DNA of 46,102 bases from Bacteriovoracaceae bacterium (GCA_023701435.1 JAMPXB010000027.1:1-46102), one strand, 5' to 3'. Shown: positions 22,558-31,292, counted from the stretch's first letter. Notes: generated from the sequence alone by a model not told the origin. Program-made: numbers and translations.

Positions 22558-24564
22558 ATGAGTCTTGTGAGGTCTATGACCATGGAAAAATGTATTTTCG
22601 GGAAGAAAATTTTAAGTCAGTTGCTGGTGATGATTTTCGCCATCTCTGGATGTTTATCGTCTGATATCCCATCTGCGACAAAATCCTCACAAACCGGCAC
22701 TATTGGCAATAGCACCAGTGGCAGCGGGGCCGGGGCAACGGACTCTACTATTGGTAGTGGAACATCATTACCGCCTAAAGTTGAAATCAGGCATTTAATT
22801 GAACCAAATCTTTCAACAGACACTTCTTATAATACCGGGACTGGCTATGCCGGAGGCGGAAGTTATGTTCGTAAACTGACCATTCCCAAAAATTTTGCCG
22901 GCAGACTTTATGTTGCTGGTATCAACATTGCCTCTTTATCTAATCGTCACGTAAGAGTCCGCTTTAAATTCGGTATGAACAAGGAAGTGATTTCAGTTCC
23001 AGCGGTGGTGACCAAGGCTCCGGGAATCACTCCTCAGACAGATATTTCAGTCCTGGTTGTCGATCTTCGCTCTGAGCCGTTCAGAAACATCCGTCTGCCT
23101 TATGATTTATATGATTACAATGACTATGCTACCGACGAAGAGCCTGTGCAGAACAACCGAAATACCGGTTTATATTGTCGTGGTTTAAGAGTTGAGGATG
23201 ATCCTACTTTCCAGGGAGTAGGGGCTTGTGACGGTGTTCAGTCCAATCCGGATCAGCCGGCGGAAGAATGTCTTTATGCTTACGCAAAAGTTTTGGACCA
23301 AGGTTTGATTCAGCAATCAGGAACAGTTAAAGTTCCTCTGACTCCTTCTTTCCCGCAGGTCAAAAGCCTCAGTGGGGATTACTATTTTCAAGATTCCATG
23401 AGCTATAAGCTCATGAAGCCGCTGCCGGATACCATGCCGACAACAGCTGCTAATGTTGCCGGTGACTTCAGGTTCAGTGATGCTTCTTTAATAGGAACCG
23501 ACTCACAGGCGATCACTTTTACTTATCCTACTTCTATCTGGGATCCAGTTACAATTTTAGGAACTCAATACTATTACCGTGGCCCTTATCGTCTGATTAA
23601 TAGTGCCGAATGGCAGTTCCAGTTTACCAAACTTGATGGTGCAAAAAGACTGTTCCGTGAAGGTTCATGGGTTGATTATCCTCTTTATACTTCGAGCCCT
23701 TTGCCGGACGATAATCAATCGTCACCGGTACAGAATAAGCTTTATTATAACTCTTATCTTTTTCCACTTGCGACGAAGTTGGATCTGACTGCGGGTATCT
23801 CTCACTTGTCTTCTAATGAAGTTGATGGTGTCAGAACTGAGCAATCTCTTTCTGTTGCCGGAAAAACGTTATGGATGGATGGTGCCAATGCCCGTGCTCA
23901 AAGTCGTAACTACGATCTGGAACATGTCGGATCATGTAACGTTTCTGCTACCATTGAAGTCACGGCCAAAGATGATAACGGTAATGAATACATTATCGCA
24001 AATTCCAATGAAGTTAAGTTGCAGTTAGTGCGTCCGACTCAATACCGGACTGATGTCGGGAACGAAGTTCTTTATACTAATTTCAAAAGCTGTACCAGCA
24101 ACTCAGCTTGCGGTGGCAGTGAATGCTGTTTTAACAACCGATGTTGGGATCAAAGTTTAGTTTCTCAGTGTTTTGATTCTTCAAGCACCCAAGGAAATAG
24201 AATCGTCGGTGAAAGCTGTTCTACGGATTTAGAATGTTCAAGTTTATGCTGTAACCGCAGCACCGGTATGTGTGCTCCTCATAATACTGTTCTTTCTCCA
24301 GCAGTCCTTTGCAGTAAACCAATCGGGGACTTCTGTATTGCTAAGGAATGGTGTCAGAAAACCACTGTAACCAAATGTCTGATTGTAAAAACCGGTACCG
24401 ATACTCAGGGAAATATCACTTGCCGCCAGCATTGCTATAATGTTGAGGAATTTGGTGACTGTAAAAACGGAACTTGTACTCCGCCGGTTCAGGAAACGAT
24501 CACACCATTTGACCCTAATGCTGAAGATGCTTGTGATAACGCCGTGCCTGCCCCTAACTTTTAA
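22558..24564 (+). CDS. large cysteine-rich lipoprotein of unknown function
   Basis: The N-terminus has a hydrophobic stretch ending Ile-Ser-Gly-Cys, a good lipobox (Cys32 from ATG 22558). The start could be ATG 22558, 22576 or 22582. A Ser/Gly/Thr-rich linker of about 45 residues follows, then some 430 residues with a beta-rich look and no known motif. The C-terminal 160 residues hold about 25 cysteines in knottin-like groups: Cys-x6-Cys-x4-Cys-Cys near 515-530 and Cys-x5-Cys-x3-Cys-Cys near 553-566. These resemble dickkopf or TIL-like disulfide modules. Probably exposed on the outer membrane. It is a single-gene unit with an AAGGA site before the first ATG. Confidence 0.8.
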   Translation: MSLVRSMTMEKCIFGKKILSQLLVMIFAISGCLSSDIPSATKSSQTGTIGNSTSGSGAGATDSTIGSGTSLPPKVEIRHLIEPNLSTDTSYNTGTGYAGGGSYVRKLTIPKNFAGRLYVAGINIASLSNRHVRVRFKFGMNKEVISVPAVVTKAPGITPQTDISVLVVDLRSEPFRNIRLPYDLYDYNDYATDEEPVQNNRNTGLYCRGLRVEDDPTFQGVGACDGVQSNPDQPAEECLYAYAKVLDQGLIQQSGTVKVPLTPSFPQVKSLSGDYYFQDSMSYKLMKPLPDTMPTTAANVAGDFRFSDASLIGTDSQAITFTYPTSIWDPVTILGTQYYYRGPYRLINSAEWQFQFTKLDGAKRLFREGSWVDYPLYTSSPLPDDNQSSPVQNKLYYNSYLFPLATKLDLTAGISHLSSNEVDGVRTEQSLSVAGKTLWMDGANARAQSRNYDLEHVGSCNVSATIEVTAKDDNGNEYIIANSNEVKLQLVRPTQYRTDVGNEVLYTNFKSCTSNSACGGSECCFNNRCWDQSLVSQCFDSSSTQGNRIVGESCSTDLECSSLCCNRSTGMCAPHNTVLSPAVLCSKPIGDFCIAKEWCQKTTVTKCLIVKTGTDTQGNITCRQHCYNVEEFGDCKNGTCTPPVQETITPFDPNAEDACDNAVPAPNF

Positions 24565-24616
24565 TGATTGATCCGACCTTTTCTTCAAGGCATAATAGGT
24601 CTCGAAAGGAGATCTC

Positions 24617-25042
24617 ATGTCTTTACCAGAACTCAAGGATTGCATCCTCGATCATATAGCTATTGCCGTAAAAAGCATTTCTACTGCTAAAAAATTCTAT
24701 CAAGATATGGGGCTTGAATTTGCCTCTGAAATAGAAGAAGTCAAAGACCAGAAGGTCTTCACTGCCTTCGCTCAAATTGATCATAATGCCCATATTGAGC
24801 TCTTAGAGCCGACTTCGGAAGAGAGTACGATTCACAAGTTCATCACAAGTAAAGGTGAGGGGATTCATCACCTCTGTTTCAAGGTTCCTGATGTCAGGGC
24901 CAAAACCGAAGAGCTTACATCTAAAGGCTACAAATTTATTTATCCTGAACCACGCATCGGGGCCGGCGGATGTTTGGTTAATTTCATGCACCCTAAGTCC
25001 ACTGGTGGCGTTCTCATTGAATTATCACAGAGGCCAGAATGA
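24617..25042 (+). CDS. methylmalonyl-CoA epimerase-like VOC protein
   Basis: A 141-residue VOC/glyoxalase-fold protein. The pattern Leu-Asp-His-Ile-Ala-Ile-Ala-Val, then Tyr-x-x-Met-Gly-Leu, Ile-Glu-Leu-Leu-Glu-Pro, Gly-Glu-Gly-Ile-His-His-Leu-Cys-Phe and a final Val-Leu-Ile-Glu-Leu is that of methylmalonyl-CoA epimerase (metal ligands His13, the middle Glu, His and the last Glu). The enzyme would interconvert the R and S forms of methylmalonyl-CoA. AAAGGAG lies 5 nt before ATG. No mutase gene is nearby, so a different VOC substrate remains possible. It overlaps the rhomboid gene by 4 nt. Confidence 0.8.
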   Translation: MSLPELKDCILDHIAIAVKSISTAKKFYQDMGLEFASEIEEVKDQKVFTAFAQIDHNAHIELLEPTSEESTIHKFITSKGEGIHHLCFKVPDVRAKTEELTSKGYKFIYPEPRIGAGGCLVNFMHPKSTGGVLIELSQRPE

Positions 25043-25758
25043 ATCAGGTTCAATTCCAAGCACCCAAACTGACCAAAATTAATAAAATCATTTTGATTGC
25101 TACAGTGGTTGGCTTTTTAGCAACGGCCATTTTAAAGGCCATTGGCGCCTTCTCTTTAGTAAATGTGTTGGGACTATCAGGGAATGGACTTTTTCAGGGA
25201 TTGATCTTTCAGCTGATCACTTATCCGTTTATTGAAGTTCAGCTAATGGGCGCGCTGTTTAACTGTCTCATTGTCTGGTTTATCGGCTCGGAACTGGAGT
25301 CTCAGTGGGGTCAAAAGATATACCTTCGCTTTTTACTGCTCATCGTAATTGGGGTCGGGCTTATTTTCGGCCTGGTTAACCTGATTTTCTTTTTTGGCAC
25401 TCCTGTTTATTTTGCTTCTCTTCATGGCCTCTCTGGGATTAACTTTGCCCTGCTTATTGCTTACTCTCTTCTTTTTCCTGACCGCCAGATGGCCTTTATG
25501 ATGATATTTCCGATGCGGGCGAAGACATTTTGCTGGATTCTGGTCGGAATTGAGGTCTATATGGCCATTTTTACGTCGCTAAAAACCTCCTGGGCCCATC
25601 TTTTGGCGATGGGGCTTAGTTTTTTAATCATCCATTTTCAGAACAAACCCCTGATAAGAACAGTTCTTCAGTCGAGCTGGAAGCCCCGGACAACCAAGAA
25701 GAAGCATCTCTATGTGGTTAAAGATGATGATCAGAAGCCACCAAAGTATTGGCAGTAG
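25039..25758 (+). CDS. rhomboid-family intramembrane serine protease
   Basis: Six hydrophobic segments in 239 residues. The active-site serine is in Leu-His-Gly-Leu-Ser132-Gly and the paired histidine is His187 in Ser-Trp-Ala-His-Leu-Leu-Ala, both inside membrane helices as in GlpG. The L1 loop Thr-Tyr-Pro-Phe and the Gly-Ser-Glu-Leu-Glu after helix 2 also fit, although the usual His-x-x-x-His of helix 2 is absent (Glu-Val-Gln-Leu-Met). A basic cytoplasmic tail of about 40 residues follows the last helix. Coupled to the epimerase-like gene by an ATGA overlap; substrates unknown. Confidence 0.85.
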   Translation: MNQVQFQAPKLTKINKIILIATVVGFLATAILKAIGAFSLVNVLGLSGNGLFQGLIFQLITYPFIEVQLMGALFNCLIVWFIGSELESQWGQKIYLRFLLLIVIGVGLIFGLVNLIFFFGTPVYFASLHGLSGINFALLIAYSLLFPDRQMAFMMIFPMRAKTFCWILVGIEVYMAIFTSLKTSWAHLLAMGLSFLIIHFQNKPLIRTVLQSSWKPRTTKKKHLYVVKDDDQKPPKYWQ

Positions 25759-25779
25759 TTTATTGCCTTGTGTTAGTTC

Positions 25780-25808
25780 TTGCTTAGTCTATCGCTGAGT
25801 GGTACAAA
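25780..25808 (+). promoter_or_regulatory. possible sigma-70-type promoter for the 57-aa gene
   Basis: TTGCTT (25780-25785) and TACAAA (25803-25808) are separated by 17 nt, each a partial match to TTGACA and TATAAT. It sits 25 nt before the start of the 57-aa gene. Weak support from sequence alone. Confidence 0.3.
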
Positions 25809-25833
25809 GAGTTTCGTTTAAAAGTGAGGACTT

Positions 25834-26007
25834 ATGAAACTAAGATTAGCTCTTGAAGAAAAACTAATGGACGTCCGTGTTCGTGACCGTCTCGTTGCTG
25901 AAGGTAAGATCTCTAAAGAAGAATTGAAAAAATATCTTGAAACTCTTCCTGATGAAACAACAAACGCTGTTCCACTTGATCACGAAGAAAATAGCAATCT
26001 TCAGTAA
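25834..26007 (+). CDS. small conserved-looking acidic protein (57 aa)
   Basis: A short gene with GTGAGGA just before ATG 25834 and a TAA at 26005. The peptide is helical and charged: Leu-Glu-Glu-Lys-Leu-Met-Asp-Val-Arg-Val-Arg-Asp-Arg, then Gly-Lys-Ile-Ser-Lys-Glu-Glu-Leu-Lys-Lys-Tyr-Leu, then Leu-Pro-Asp-Glu. The middle resembles the start of a bacterial helical hairpin. Codons are of the highly expressed type (GAA, CTT, CGT, GGT), unlike random sequence. Function unknown; likely cytoplasmic. It ends directly against the stop of the convergent fliL-like gene. Confidence 0.8.
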   Translation: MKLRLALEEKLMDVRVRDRLVAEGKISKEELKKYLETLPDETTNAVPLDHEENSNLQ

Positions 26008-26466
26008 TTACTGAACGACGAATCCAGAAAAATAAATTTGCTTAATAACAGGTGAGTCGCCAAGCTCGGCATTCACCTGTTTTTTTATCTTATTTTCCAA
26101 AAGAATTTTTCCTGTTACTGAATCCAAATCATCCGGCTCCAGCTGGGAAGCAATCTCAATTACGACATCTTTAAAGACATGCTCATTGCTCTTAATCAGT
26201 TCTTTTTGGTCTTCGCTAAAAGGTAAGACGTTCATCTCGATATCCAAGTATCGCAGTCGGGTACCGCGAGAGTGAAGATTAACGACGAACTTTTTTATGG
26301 GTACAGGCTGAATTTGAGAGCTGGATACTGCCTGATCTTTCAGCGCCTGAGCTTCGGCCGATTGATCAATTGGTTCAGGTTTGAGGAGATTATGAGAGTA
26401 GAAAACTAATCCCGCACCGGCGAGTACGATTACAAGATTAAGAATGATTAGAATTTTTTGAACCAT
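26008..26466 (-). CDS. FliL-like flagellar basal-body-associated protein
   Basis: A 152-residue single-pass inner-membrane protein: a transmembrane segment at about 5-25 followed by a short Pro/Gln-rich linker. The periplasmic domain has Phe-Val-Val-Asn-Leu (60-64), Arg-Tyr-Leu-Asp-Ile-Glu-Met-Asn-Val and Lys-Lys-Gln-Val-Asn, matching the FliL/stomatin-like domain that surrounds the stator. No flagellar gene is adjacent. A strong terminator for ald ends only 17 nt before its start, leaving no room for a separate promoter between them. It may depend on read-through from ald. Confidence 0.8.
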   Translation of the reverse strand: MVQKILIILNLVIVLAGAGLVFYSHNLLKPEPIDQSAEAQALKDQAVSSSQIQPVPIKKFVVNLHSRGTRLRYLDIEMNVLPFSEDQKELIKSNEHVFKDVVIEIASQLEPDDLDSVTGKILLENKIKKQVNAELGDSPVIKQIYFSGFVVQ

Positions 26467-26482
26467 GAATTAATGGTAACAC

Positions 26483-26508
26483 AAAAAAGGGGCGCATCAA
26501 GCGCCCCC
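26483..26508 (-). terminator. rho-independent terminator after ald
   Basis: On the minus strand GGGGCGC (26507-26501) pairs with GCGCCCC (26495-26489) around a 5-nt loop, followed by six T residues (26488-26483). A textbook terminator, 11 nt after the ald stop and just before the fliL-like start. Confidence 0.92.
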
Positions 26509-26518
26509 TAGGGAGATA

Positions 26519-27637
26519 TTAAAGATATTTCTCGAGATCAAGCGGAGTATAAGGAAGCTCTAAATCTTTAGCAACTTGCTCATAAACCAGTTTGCCTTTA
26601 TAGATATTCACACCAAGACGAAGTGGCTTATCTCTCATAATGGCACGGTCAACACCGTCACGGGCAATCATACGGGCATACTTAAGAGTTACATTTGTAA
26701 GTGCGAAAGTTGAAGTTCTGGCAACTGCACCTGGCATATTGGCCACGCAGTAGTGAACAACACCATCAACCACGAATGTAGGGCTTTCGTGAGTTGTTGG
26801 CTTACAAGTTTCGATACATCCACCCTGGTCTACAGCGATATCAACAACCACTGAACCTTTGCCCATTTTTGAGATCATGTCACGAGTTACCAATTTAGGG
26901 GCCTTAGCACCTGGAACGAGAACAGCTCCGATAACAAGATCAGACTGAACAACAGCATCTTCGATATTTTGAGAGTTAGAGTAGATAGTGTTAACTTTGT
27001 TTTCGAAAAGCTGATCTAGCTCTGCAAGACGTTTAGTTGAAAGATCAATAAGAGTTACATCAGCACCTAATCCAACGGCCATTTGAGCAGCGTTAGTACC
27101 AGCGATACCGCAACCAATGATTGTTACTTTTGCACGACGAACACCTGGAACGCCTCCAAGAAGGATTCCTTTTCCGCCCTTATCAAGTTGCAGATAAGCA
27201 GCACCGACTTGAACTGACATACGGCCAGCAACTTCTGACATCGGAACTAGAAGTGGAAGAGAGTTGTCTTCCAATTGGATTGTTTCGTAAGCGATACAAG
27301 TTGCACCTGACTTCATCAGACCTTCGGTTTGCGGCTTATCAGCAGCAAGGTGAAGGTAGGTGTATAGGACATGGTGTGGCTTTAAAAGAGCGATCTCATT
27401 TGCTTGAGGCTCTTTAACTTTAATAATCATTTCACCGGCAGCAAAAGCATCTTCAAGAGTCGGAACGATTTTTGCTCCGGCCTTGATGTATTCTTCATCA
27501 GAGATACCAATGCCCATACCGGCATTATGTTGAACATAAACTTCATGACCGTCTTGAACTAATTGACGAACACCACTTGGAACGAGACCAACACGATTTT
27601 CGTTATTTTTAATTTCTTTAGGAACTGCAATTTTCAT
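26519..27637 (-). CDS. ald: alanine dehydrogenase
   Basis: NAD-dependent enzyme that interconverts alanine and pyruvate plus ammonia. The 372 residues begin Met-Lys-Ile-Ala-Val-Pro-Lys-Glu and carry Asn-Arg-Val-Gly (catalytic Arg), Val-Lys-Val-Lys-Glu-Pro (catalytic Lys), Leu-His-Leu-Ala-Ala (catalytic His) and the Rossmann Gly-Cys-Gly-Ile-Ala-Gly. ATG 27637 (GGGAG 7 nt before) is preferred over the frame opening at 27664. Useful for using amino acids from prey protein as carbon and nitrogen. Ends in a strong terminator. Confidence 0.97.
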   Translation of the reverse strand: MKIAVPKEIKNNENRVGLVPSGVRQLVQDGHEVYVQHNAGMGIGISDEEYIKAGAKIVPTLEDAFAAGEMIIKVKEPQANEIALLKPHHVLYTYLHLAADKPQTEGLMKSGATCIAYETIQLEDNSLPLLVPMSEVAGRMSVQVGAAYLQLDKGGKGILLGGVPGVRRAKVTIIGCGIAGTNAAQMAVGLGADVTLIDLSTKRLAELDQLFENKVNTIYSNSQNIEDAVVQSDLVIGAVLVPGAKAPKLVTRDMISKMGKGSVVVDIAVDQGGCIETCKPTTHESPTFVVDGVVHYCVANMPGAVARTSTFALTNVTLKYARMIARDGVDRAIMRDKPLRLGVNIYKGKLVYEQVAKDLELPYTPLDLEKYL

Positions 27638-27702
27638 CAAGGACTCCCTTATTAAGCGGAACATAACTGTGATTTAAAGTTGACCTCTCTTATACATGTT
27701 TT

Positions 27703-28518
27703 TTAAGAGGAAGAATAGAGGTAGGAACACCCATCTATGGCCGGGAATGTATTTTTTACACCACGCTTCTCGAGTTCATGTATTAAATTCAGATAATCCC
27801 ATTCATGACCCATGTGGGTAAGGATGGCCGTTTTGGGGTTGATCCGTCGGATATATTCCAAAGTTAGTTCCAGGTGGAGGTGGGTCTGATGAGGATGGGG
27901 CCTTAAGCAGTCTATTATAAGGAGGTCCAACTGGGCTTCTTGCAGGCGTTTTACGCACCTTTCAGGAATTTCGCGGCAATCCACAATATAGGCCATTTTC
28001 TCATGAAGTATTCCTAATGTGTCTTCGTGGCCATGAGGAAGAGAAAAGAATTCAAAAGGATGTCCAAGGATGAGTTGAAAACCTTCTTGAGTGGTTTGGA
28101 GATCCAGCAGTGGTATACCTCCACCTAGTATGGCCTTTTCTTTGAAATAATTTTCACGATCAAAGATGTAAGGAAATTTACGTCGGAGATCTTTTGCCGC
28201 GGAGGCATCAGCATAAACGGGGAGAGACTTGCCACTTTTAAAACCAAATGGACGCAGGTCATCCATGCCATGAGTATGATCAGCATGATCGTGAGTAATG
28301 ATAACTGCATCAAGGGAATCAATATCTGTCTTTAGTAACTGACTTCGAAGATCAGGAGAAGCATCGATCAGGATTCTTTTTTTGTCAGGTAATTCAATAA
28401 CAGCTGAAGTACGAAACCTTTTGTTCCTGCTTTCGTTTGACTGGCAAACCTGGCACTTACATCCTAAAATAGGTACTCCTGTACTGGTTCCACAACCTAA
28501 TATCGTGATCTTGTTCAT
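27703..28518 (-). CDS. metallo-beta-lactamase-fold hydrolase (PhnP-like)
   Basis: A 271-residue MBL-fold protein. The N-terminus Ile-Leu-Gly-Cys-Gly-Thr-Ser-Thr-Gly-Val-Pro, followed by Cys-Lys-Cys-x-x-Cys, is typical of the PhnP group, where the cysteines bind a structural zinc. The metal motif is His-Asp-His-Ala-Asp-His, with later ligands His in Leu-Pro-His-Gly-His, Asp in Ile-Val-Asp-Cys and His in Leu-Thr-His-Met-Gly-His. It probably acts as a phosphodiesterase; without other phn genes nearby, phosphonate use is doubtful. Its start codon is only 14 nt from that of the divergent M16 gene, so their promoters must reach into each other's coding region. Confidence 0.88.
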   Translation of the reverse strand: MNKITILGCGTSTGVPILGCKCQVCQSNESRNKRFRTSAVIELPDKKRILIDASPDLRSQLLKTDIDSLDAVIITHDHADHTHGMDDLRPFGFKSGKSLPVYADASAAKDLRRKFPYIFDRENYFKEKAILGGGIPLLDLQTTQEGFQLILGHPFEFFSLPHGHEDTLGILHEKMAYIVDCREIPERCVKRLQEAQLDLLIIDCLRPHPHQTHLHLELTLEYIRRINPKTAILTHMGHEWDYLNLIHELEKRGVKNTFPAIDGCSYLYSSS

Positions 28519-28532
28519 CCGAGGATGGTACT

Positions 28533-29888
28533 ATGAAGTTTTTGCTTTCGCTACTTTTGCTCCCGCTGCTAATCAATGGCTGCTCTTCCGTTAAAAAAGA
28601 TAAAAATCTTGCGGACAGTATTAATCTGGATGTCGAGGAATTAAAACTTGAGAATGGCATGACTGCTCTCATTGTGAATAATCCCAAACTCCCAATTTTT
28701 TCACTCTATTTTTTCTATAAAGTAGGCGGAAAGAATGAAGTCCCCGGTATTACCGGCGCTTCTCACTTTCTTGAACACATGATGTTTAAGGGGGCAAAAA
28801 AATTTGGAAAGAACACATTAGACTTCATCATTGAAGGAAGCGGTGGCTCAACCAATGCTTATACTACCAATGATCAGACTGTTTATTATGAGAACCTTCC
28901 TTCAAAAGAACTCTCAATGATCCTGGACATAGAAGCCGACAGAATGGAAAACCTCGCGCTTGATCCGGACGACTTCAATAAAGAAAGAGCGGTTGTTCTG
29001 GAAGAAAGAAAAATGCGCTATGAGAATTCTCCTCGTGGACAACTGTATCAGGAACTCATGCAGAATTTCTTTGCGGGTACCCCTTACGGGCGATCTGTCA
29101 TTGGAGAAATTCCTGATTTGAAGTCGGTCACAAGAGAGCAGATCCATGCCTATTTCAAAAAGTTCTATGCTCCTAATAATGTGACTTTGGTTTTAGTGGG
29201 AGATGTCAAAACAGTTGAGGCCAAGAAACTAATTAAAGAGAAGTTTGAAAAAATTCCGTCATCACCGACAGTGGCCCAGGAACACGCCTCTTTAACAGAG
29301 GAACAATTCAAAGTGACTTTCAAAGAATCGAAAGTTGTAAAAAAGAAAGGTGAATCTCCGAATCCCATTTTTATGATGGCCTATCCAACATATAAAGTAG
29401 GGCATCCTAAAGGATATGCCATTGATATCCTTTCGAGCATTCTAGGTTCAGGCAAGAGTTCTTCTCTGATCAACGAATACATTCTCATTAATCGTCCCGT
29501 TGCAACTTCAATGTACGCCGCTCACCAGCAGCTTGAAAAGGCCGGCCTCTTTTTTATCGGCGGCGAACTGGTAAGAGGAGTGAAGATCGATGACTTTAGA
29601 AAAGATCTTCAAAAGAAGCTTCTGTCTTATTGTGAAACAGAAATTACTCCGAGAAATATTCAGAAGATTAAAAACAACTACCTGGTTGATCTTTATGGTG
29701 GGCTTGACACCAATGCTGGTTTGGCCCAATTCCTAGGCGACAGGCAGCTGTTGTTTGGTGACTGGAGAATGTACAAGAAGGAACTGGAGCTTTATGAAAA
29801 AGTATCAGTTGAGGAAGTAAAATCGATGTGTCTTGAAACCTTTGGTAAAGAAAGTGTTTTTGTCTCTGTTTGGAACCAGCATAAGTGA
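28533..29888 (+). CDS. M16 zinc metallopeptidase, active-type lipoprotein
   Basis: A pitrilysin-family (M16) peptidase of 451 residues. The signal ends Leu-Ile-Asn-Gly-Cys17, a lipobox, so it is probably anchored in the envelope. The inverted zinc motif is His78-Phe-Leu-Glu81-His82 with the third ligand near Glu157/Glu158. GAGGA lies upstream of ATG 28533. In this family an active and an inactive half often form the working unit, and the inactive partner follows with a 1-4 nt junction at 29885-29897. Likely degrades peptides in the periplasm or prey space. Confidence 0.92.
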   Translation: MKFLLSLLLLPLLINGCSSVKKDKNLADSINLDVEELKLENGMTALIVNNPKLPIFSLYFFYKVGGKNEVPGITGASHFLEHMMFKGAKKFGKNTLDFIIEGSGGSTNAYTTNDQTVYYENLPSKELSMILDIEADRMENLALDPDDFNKERAVVLEERKMRYENSPRGQLYQELMQNFFAGTPYGRSVIGEIPDLKSVTREQIHAYFKKFYAPNNVTLVLVGDVKTVEAKKLIKEKFEKIPSSPTVAQEHASLTEEQFKVTFKESKVVKKKGESPNPIFMMAYPTYKVGHPKGYAIDILSSILGSGKSSSLINEYILINRPVATSMYAAHQQLEKAGLFFIGGELVRGVKIDDFRKDLQKKLLSYCETEITPRNIQKIKNNYLVDLYGGLDTNAGLAQFLGDRQLLFGDWRMYKKELELYEKVSVEEVKSMCLETFGKESVFVSVWNQHK

Positions 29889-29896
29889 GAATGAAT

Positions 29897-31243
29897 ATGA
29901 AATATCTTTTAACGGCCTTGTTATTTGTAAATACAGCTATCGCCAACGATTCATTCCTGGATTCTGTGAATCGAATGAAATGGAAAGACATGGACGTGGT
30001 ATGGATTGAGGATGATAAATTTCCTAAATTCACCGCCTCCATCTACTTCCAGGATGGTGCTTTAAATGATGCAGCTCCTGGTGTTACTCAGGCAACTTTC
30101 GATCAACTGACCTCCGGTACGTCCAAGGAAAATCAACGGGAGCTGGCCGAGTTTTTTGATTTTTACGGCGCCAGTCTTCGCACCTCAGTGACTCATGAAT
30201 ATTCAGTCTTTAGTGTTCAGGCATTAACAAAAGATATTGGCCCGGTGATGGGAAAGGTATGTGAAATTTTCAAAGATGCTCAATACCCTCAGAATGAACT
30301 TAAGTCACATATCAGTCGTGCTAAAAGTGGTCTCAAAAATTTGGTAACTTCTCATGCCGCACTGGCCGATCGGGTTTATAGAAGCGTTTCACTGGAAGGC
30401 ACGGCCTATGCTGCTCCTGTTGAAGGAACTCTTAAGAGTCTTGATATGATTACACCGGCCTTGCTTAAAACAAGATTGGAGGGATTAAATAAGACCCGCA
30501 AAGTCCTTTATTTGGCGGGGCCTTCTGATGTTAAGGACATCCGTAACGTCATTGAAAAGAACTGTAACTGGTCTAATGAAACCAAGATGGTTCCGGTGGA
30601 AATGAAAAAACCGGCACAACAGTCGGCCCTGTATTTGGTTGAAGTTCCTAACGCCAATCAGGCCCAGATCAGAATCGGTCGTTACATGACTTCCCGTGAA
30701 TTTGAAGGCAAGCATGACCAGTTTCAATTTATGGCCAGTTTTCTTGGGGGAGGATTCACTTCCAAGCTCGTTCAGGAACTTCGTGTAAAAAGAGGTCTGA
30801 CTTATTCCGCCGGCGCCTATGTCTCGATGCAAAGGGACTACGGACGTGCAGGAATCATGACTTTTTCAAAGAATGAAACAACCAGTGAAGCCATCGCTAT
30901 CATTAGAAACGTTTTCTCAGATGTCAGTGCCGGCCGATTTGAAGACAAAGAATTTGTTCATCAAAAGAATCACCAAATTGGCGGATATGCTTTCAGCTTT
31001 GAAGAAACGAATGCACTTCTGGGGCAGATCATGCTCTATGATCATCAAAATCGCGATTTGGCAGAACTCGTGAATTTTCCGAAGACAATTGAAAAGCTTT
31101 CCAAGGCGGAACTTGCTTCTTCAAACCTGGAAGTCTTTCCATGGGATAGACAGACAATTGTCGTCGTAGGGGATAAGTCGCTCGTGAAGAGCTTATCCAG
31201 AATACGACCGGTAAGAATTCTCAAATACGAAGATTATCTTTAA
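29897..31243 (+). CDS. M16 peptidase, inactive-type partner subunit
   Basis: The second member of an M16 pair (448 residues from ATG 29897; GTG 29885 and ATG 29891 are also possible starts). A signal peptide is followed by Ala-Ile-Ala-Asn-Asp. The zinc motif HxxEH is absent; the place reads Thr-Gln-Ala-Thr-Phe. The C-terminal Arg-Val-Lys-Arg-Gly-Leu-Thr-Tyr-Ser motif of the substrate-binding partner is present. It would form the second half of the peptidase chamber with the upstream protein. A clear terminator follows. Confidence 0.9.
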   Translation: MKYLLTALLFVNTAIANDSFLDSVNRMKWKDMDVVWIEDDKFPKFTASIYFQDGALNDAAPGVTQATFDQLTSGTSKENQRELAEFFDFYGASLRTSVTHEYSVFSVQALTKDIGPVMGKVCEIFKDAQYPQNELKSHISRAKSGLKNLVTSHAALADRVYRSVSLEGTAYAAPVEGTLKSLDMITPALLKTRLEGLNKTRKVLYLAGPSDVKDIRNVIEKNCNWSNETKMVPVEMKKPAQQSALYLVEVPNANQAQIRIGRYMTSREFEGKHDQFQFMASFLGGGFTSKLVQELRVKRGLTYSAGAYVSMQRDYGRAGIMTFSKNETTSEAIAIIRNVFSDVSAGRFEDKEFVHQKNHQIGGYAFSFEETNALLGQIMLYDHQNRDLAELVNFPKTIEKLSKAELASSNLEVFPWDRQTIVVVGDKSLVKSLSRIRPVRILKYEDYL

Positions 31244-31255
31244 TTGTTTGCAGTC

Positions 31256-31283
31256 AAAGTCCACCTACGGGTGGACTTTTATT
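31256..31283 (+). terminator. rho-independent terminator after the M16 pair
   Basis: AAAGTCCACC (31256-31265), loop TACG, GGTGGACTTT (31270-31279), then TATTATT: a 10-bp perfect stem with a U-rich tail, 13 nt after the stop. It also lies just beyond the stop of the convergent bactofilin gene. Confidence 0.9.
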
Positions 31284-31292
31284 ATTGGCCGG

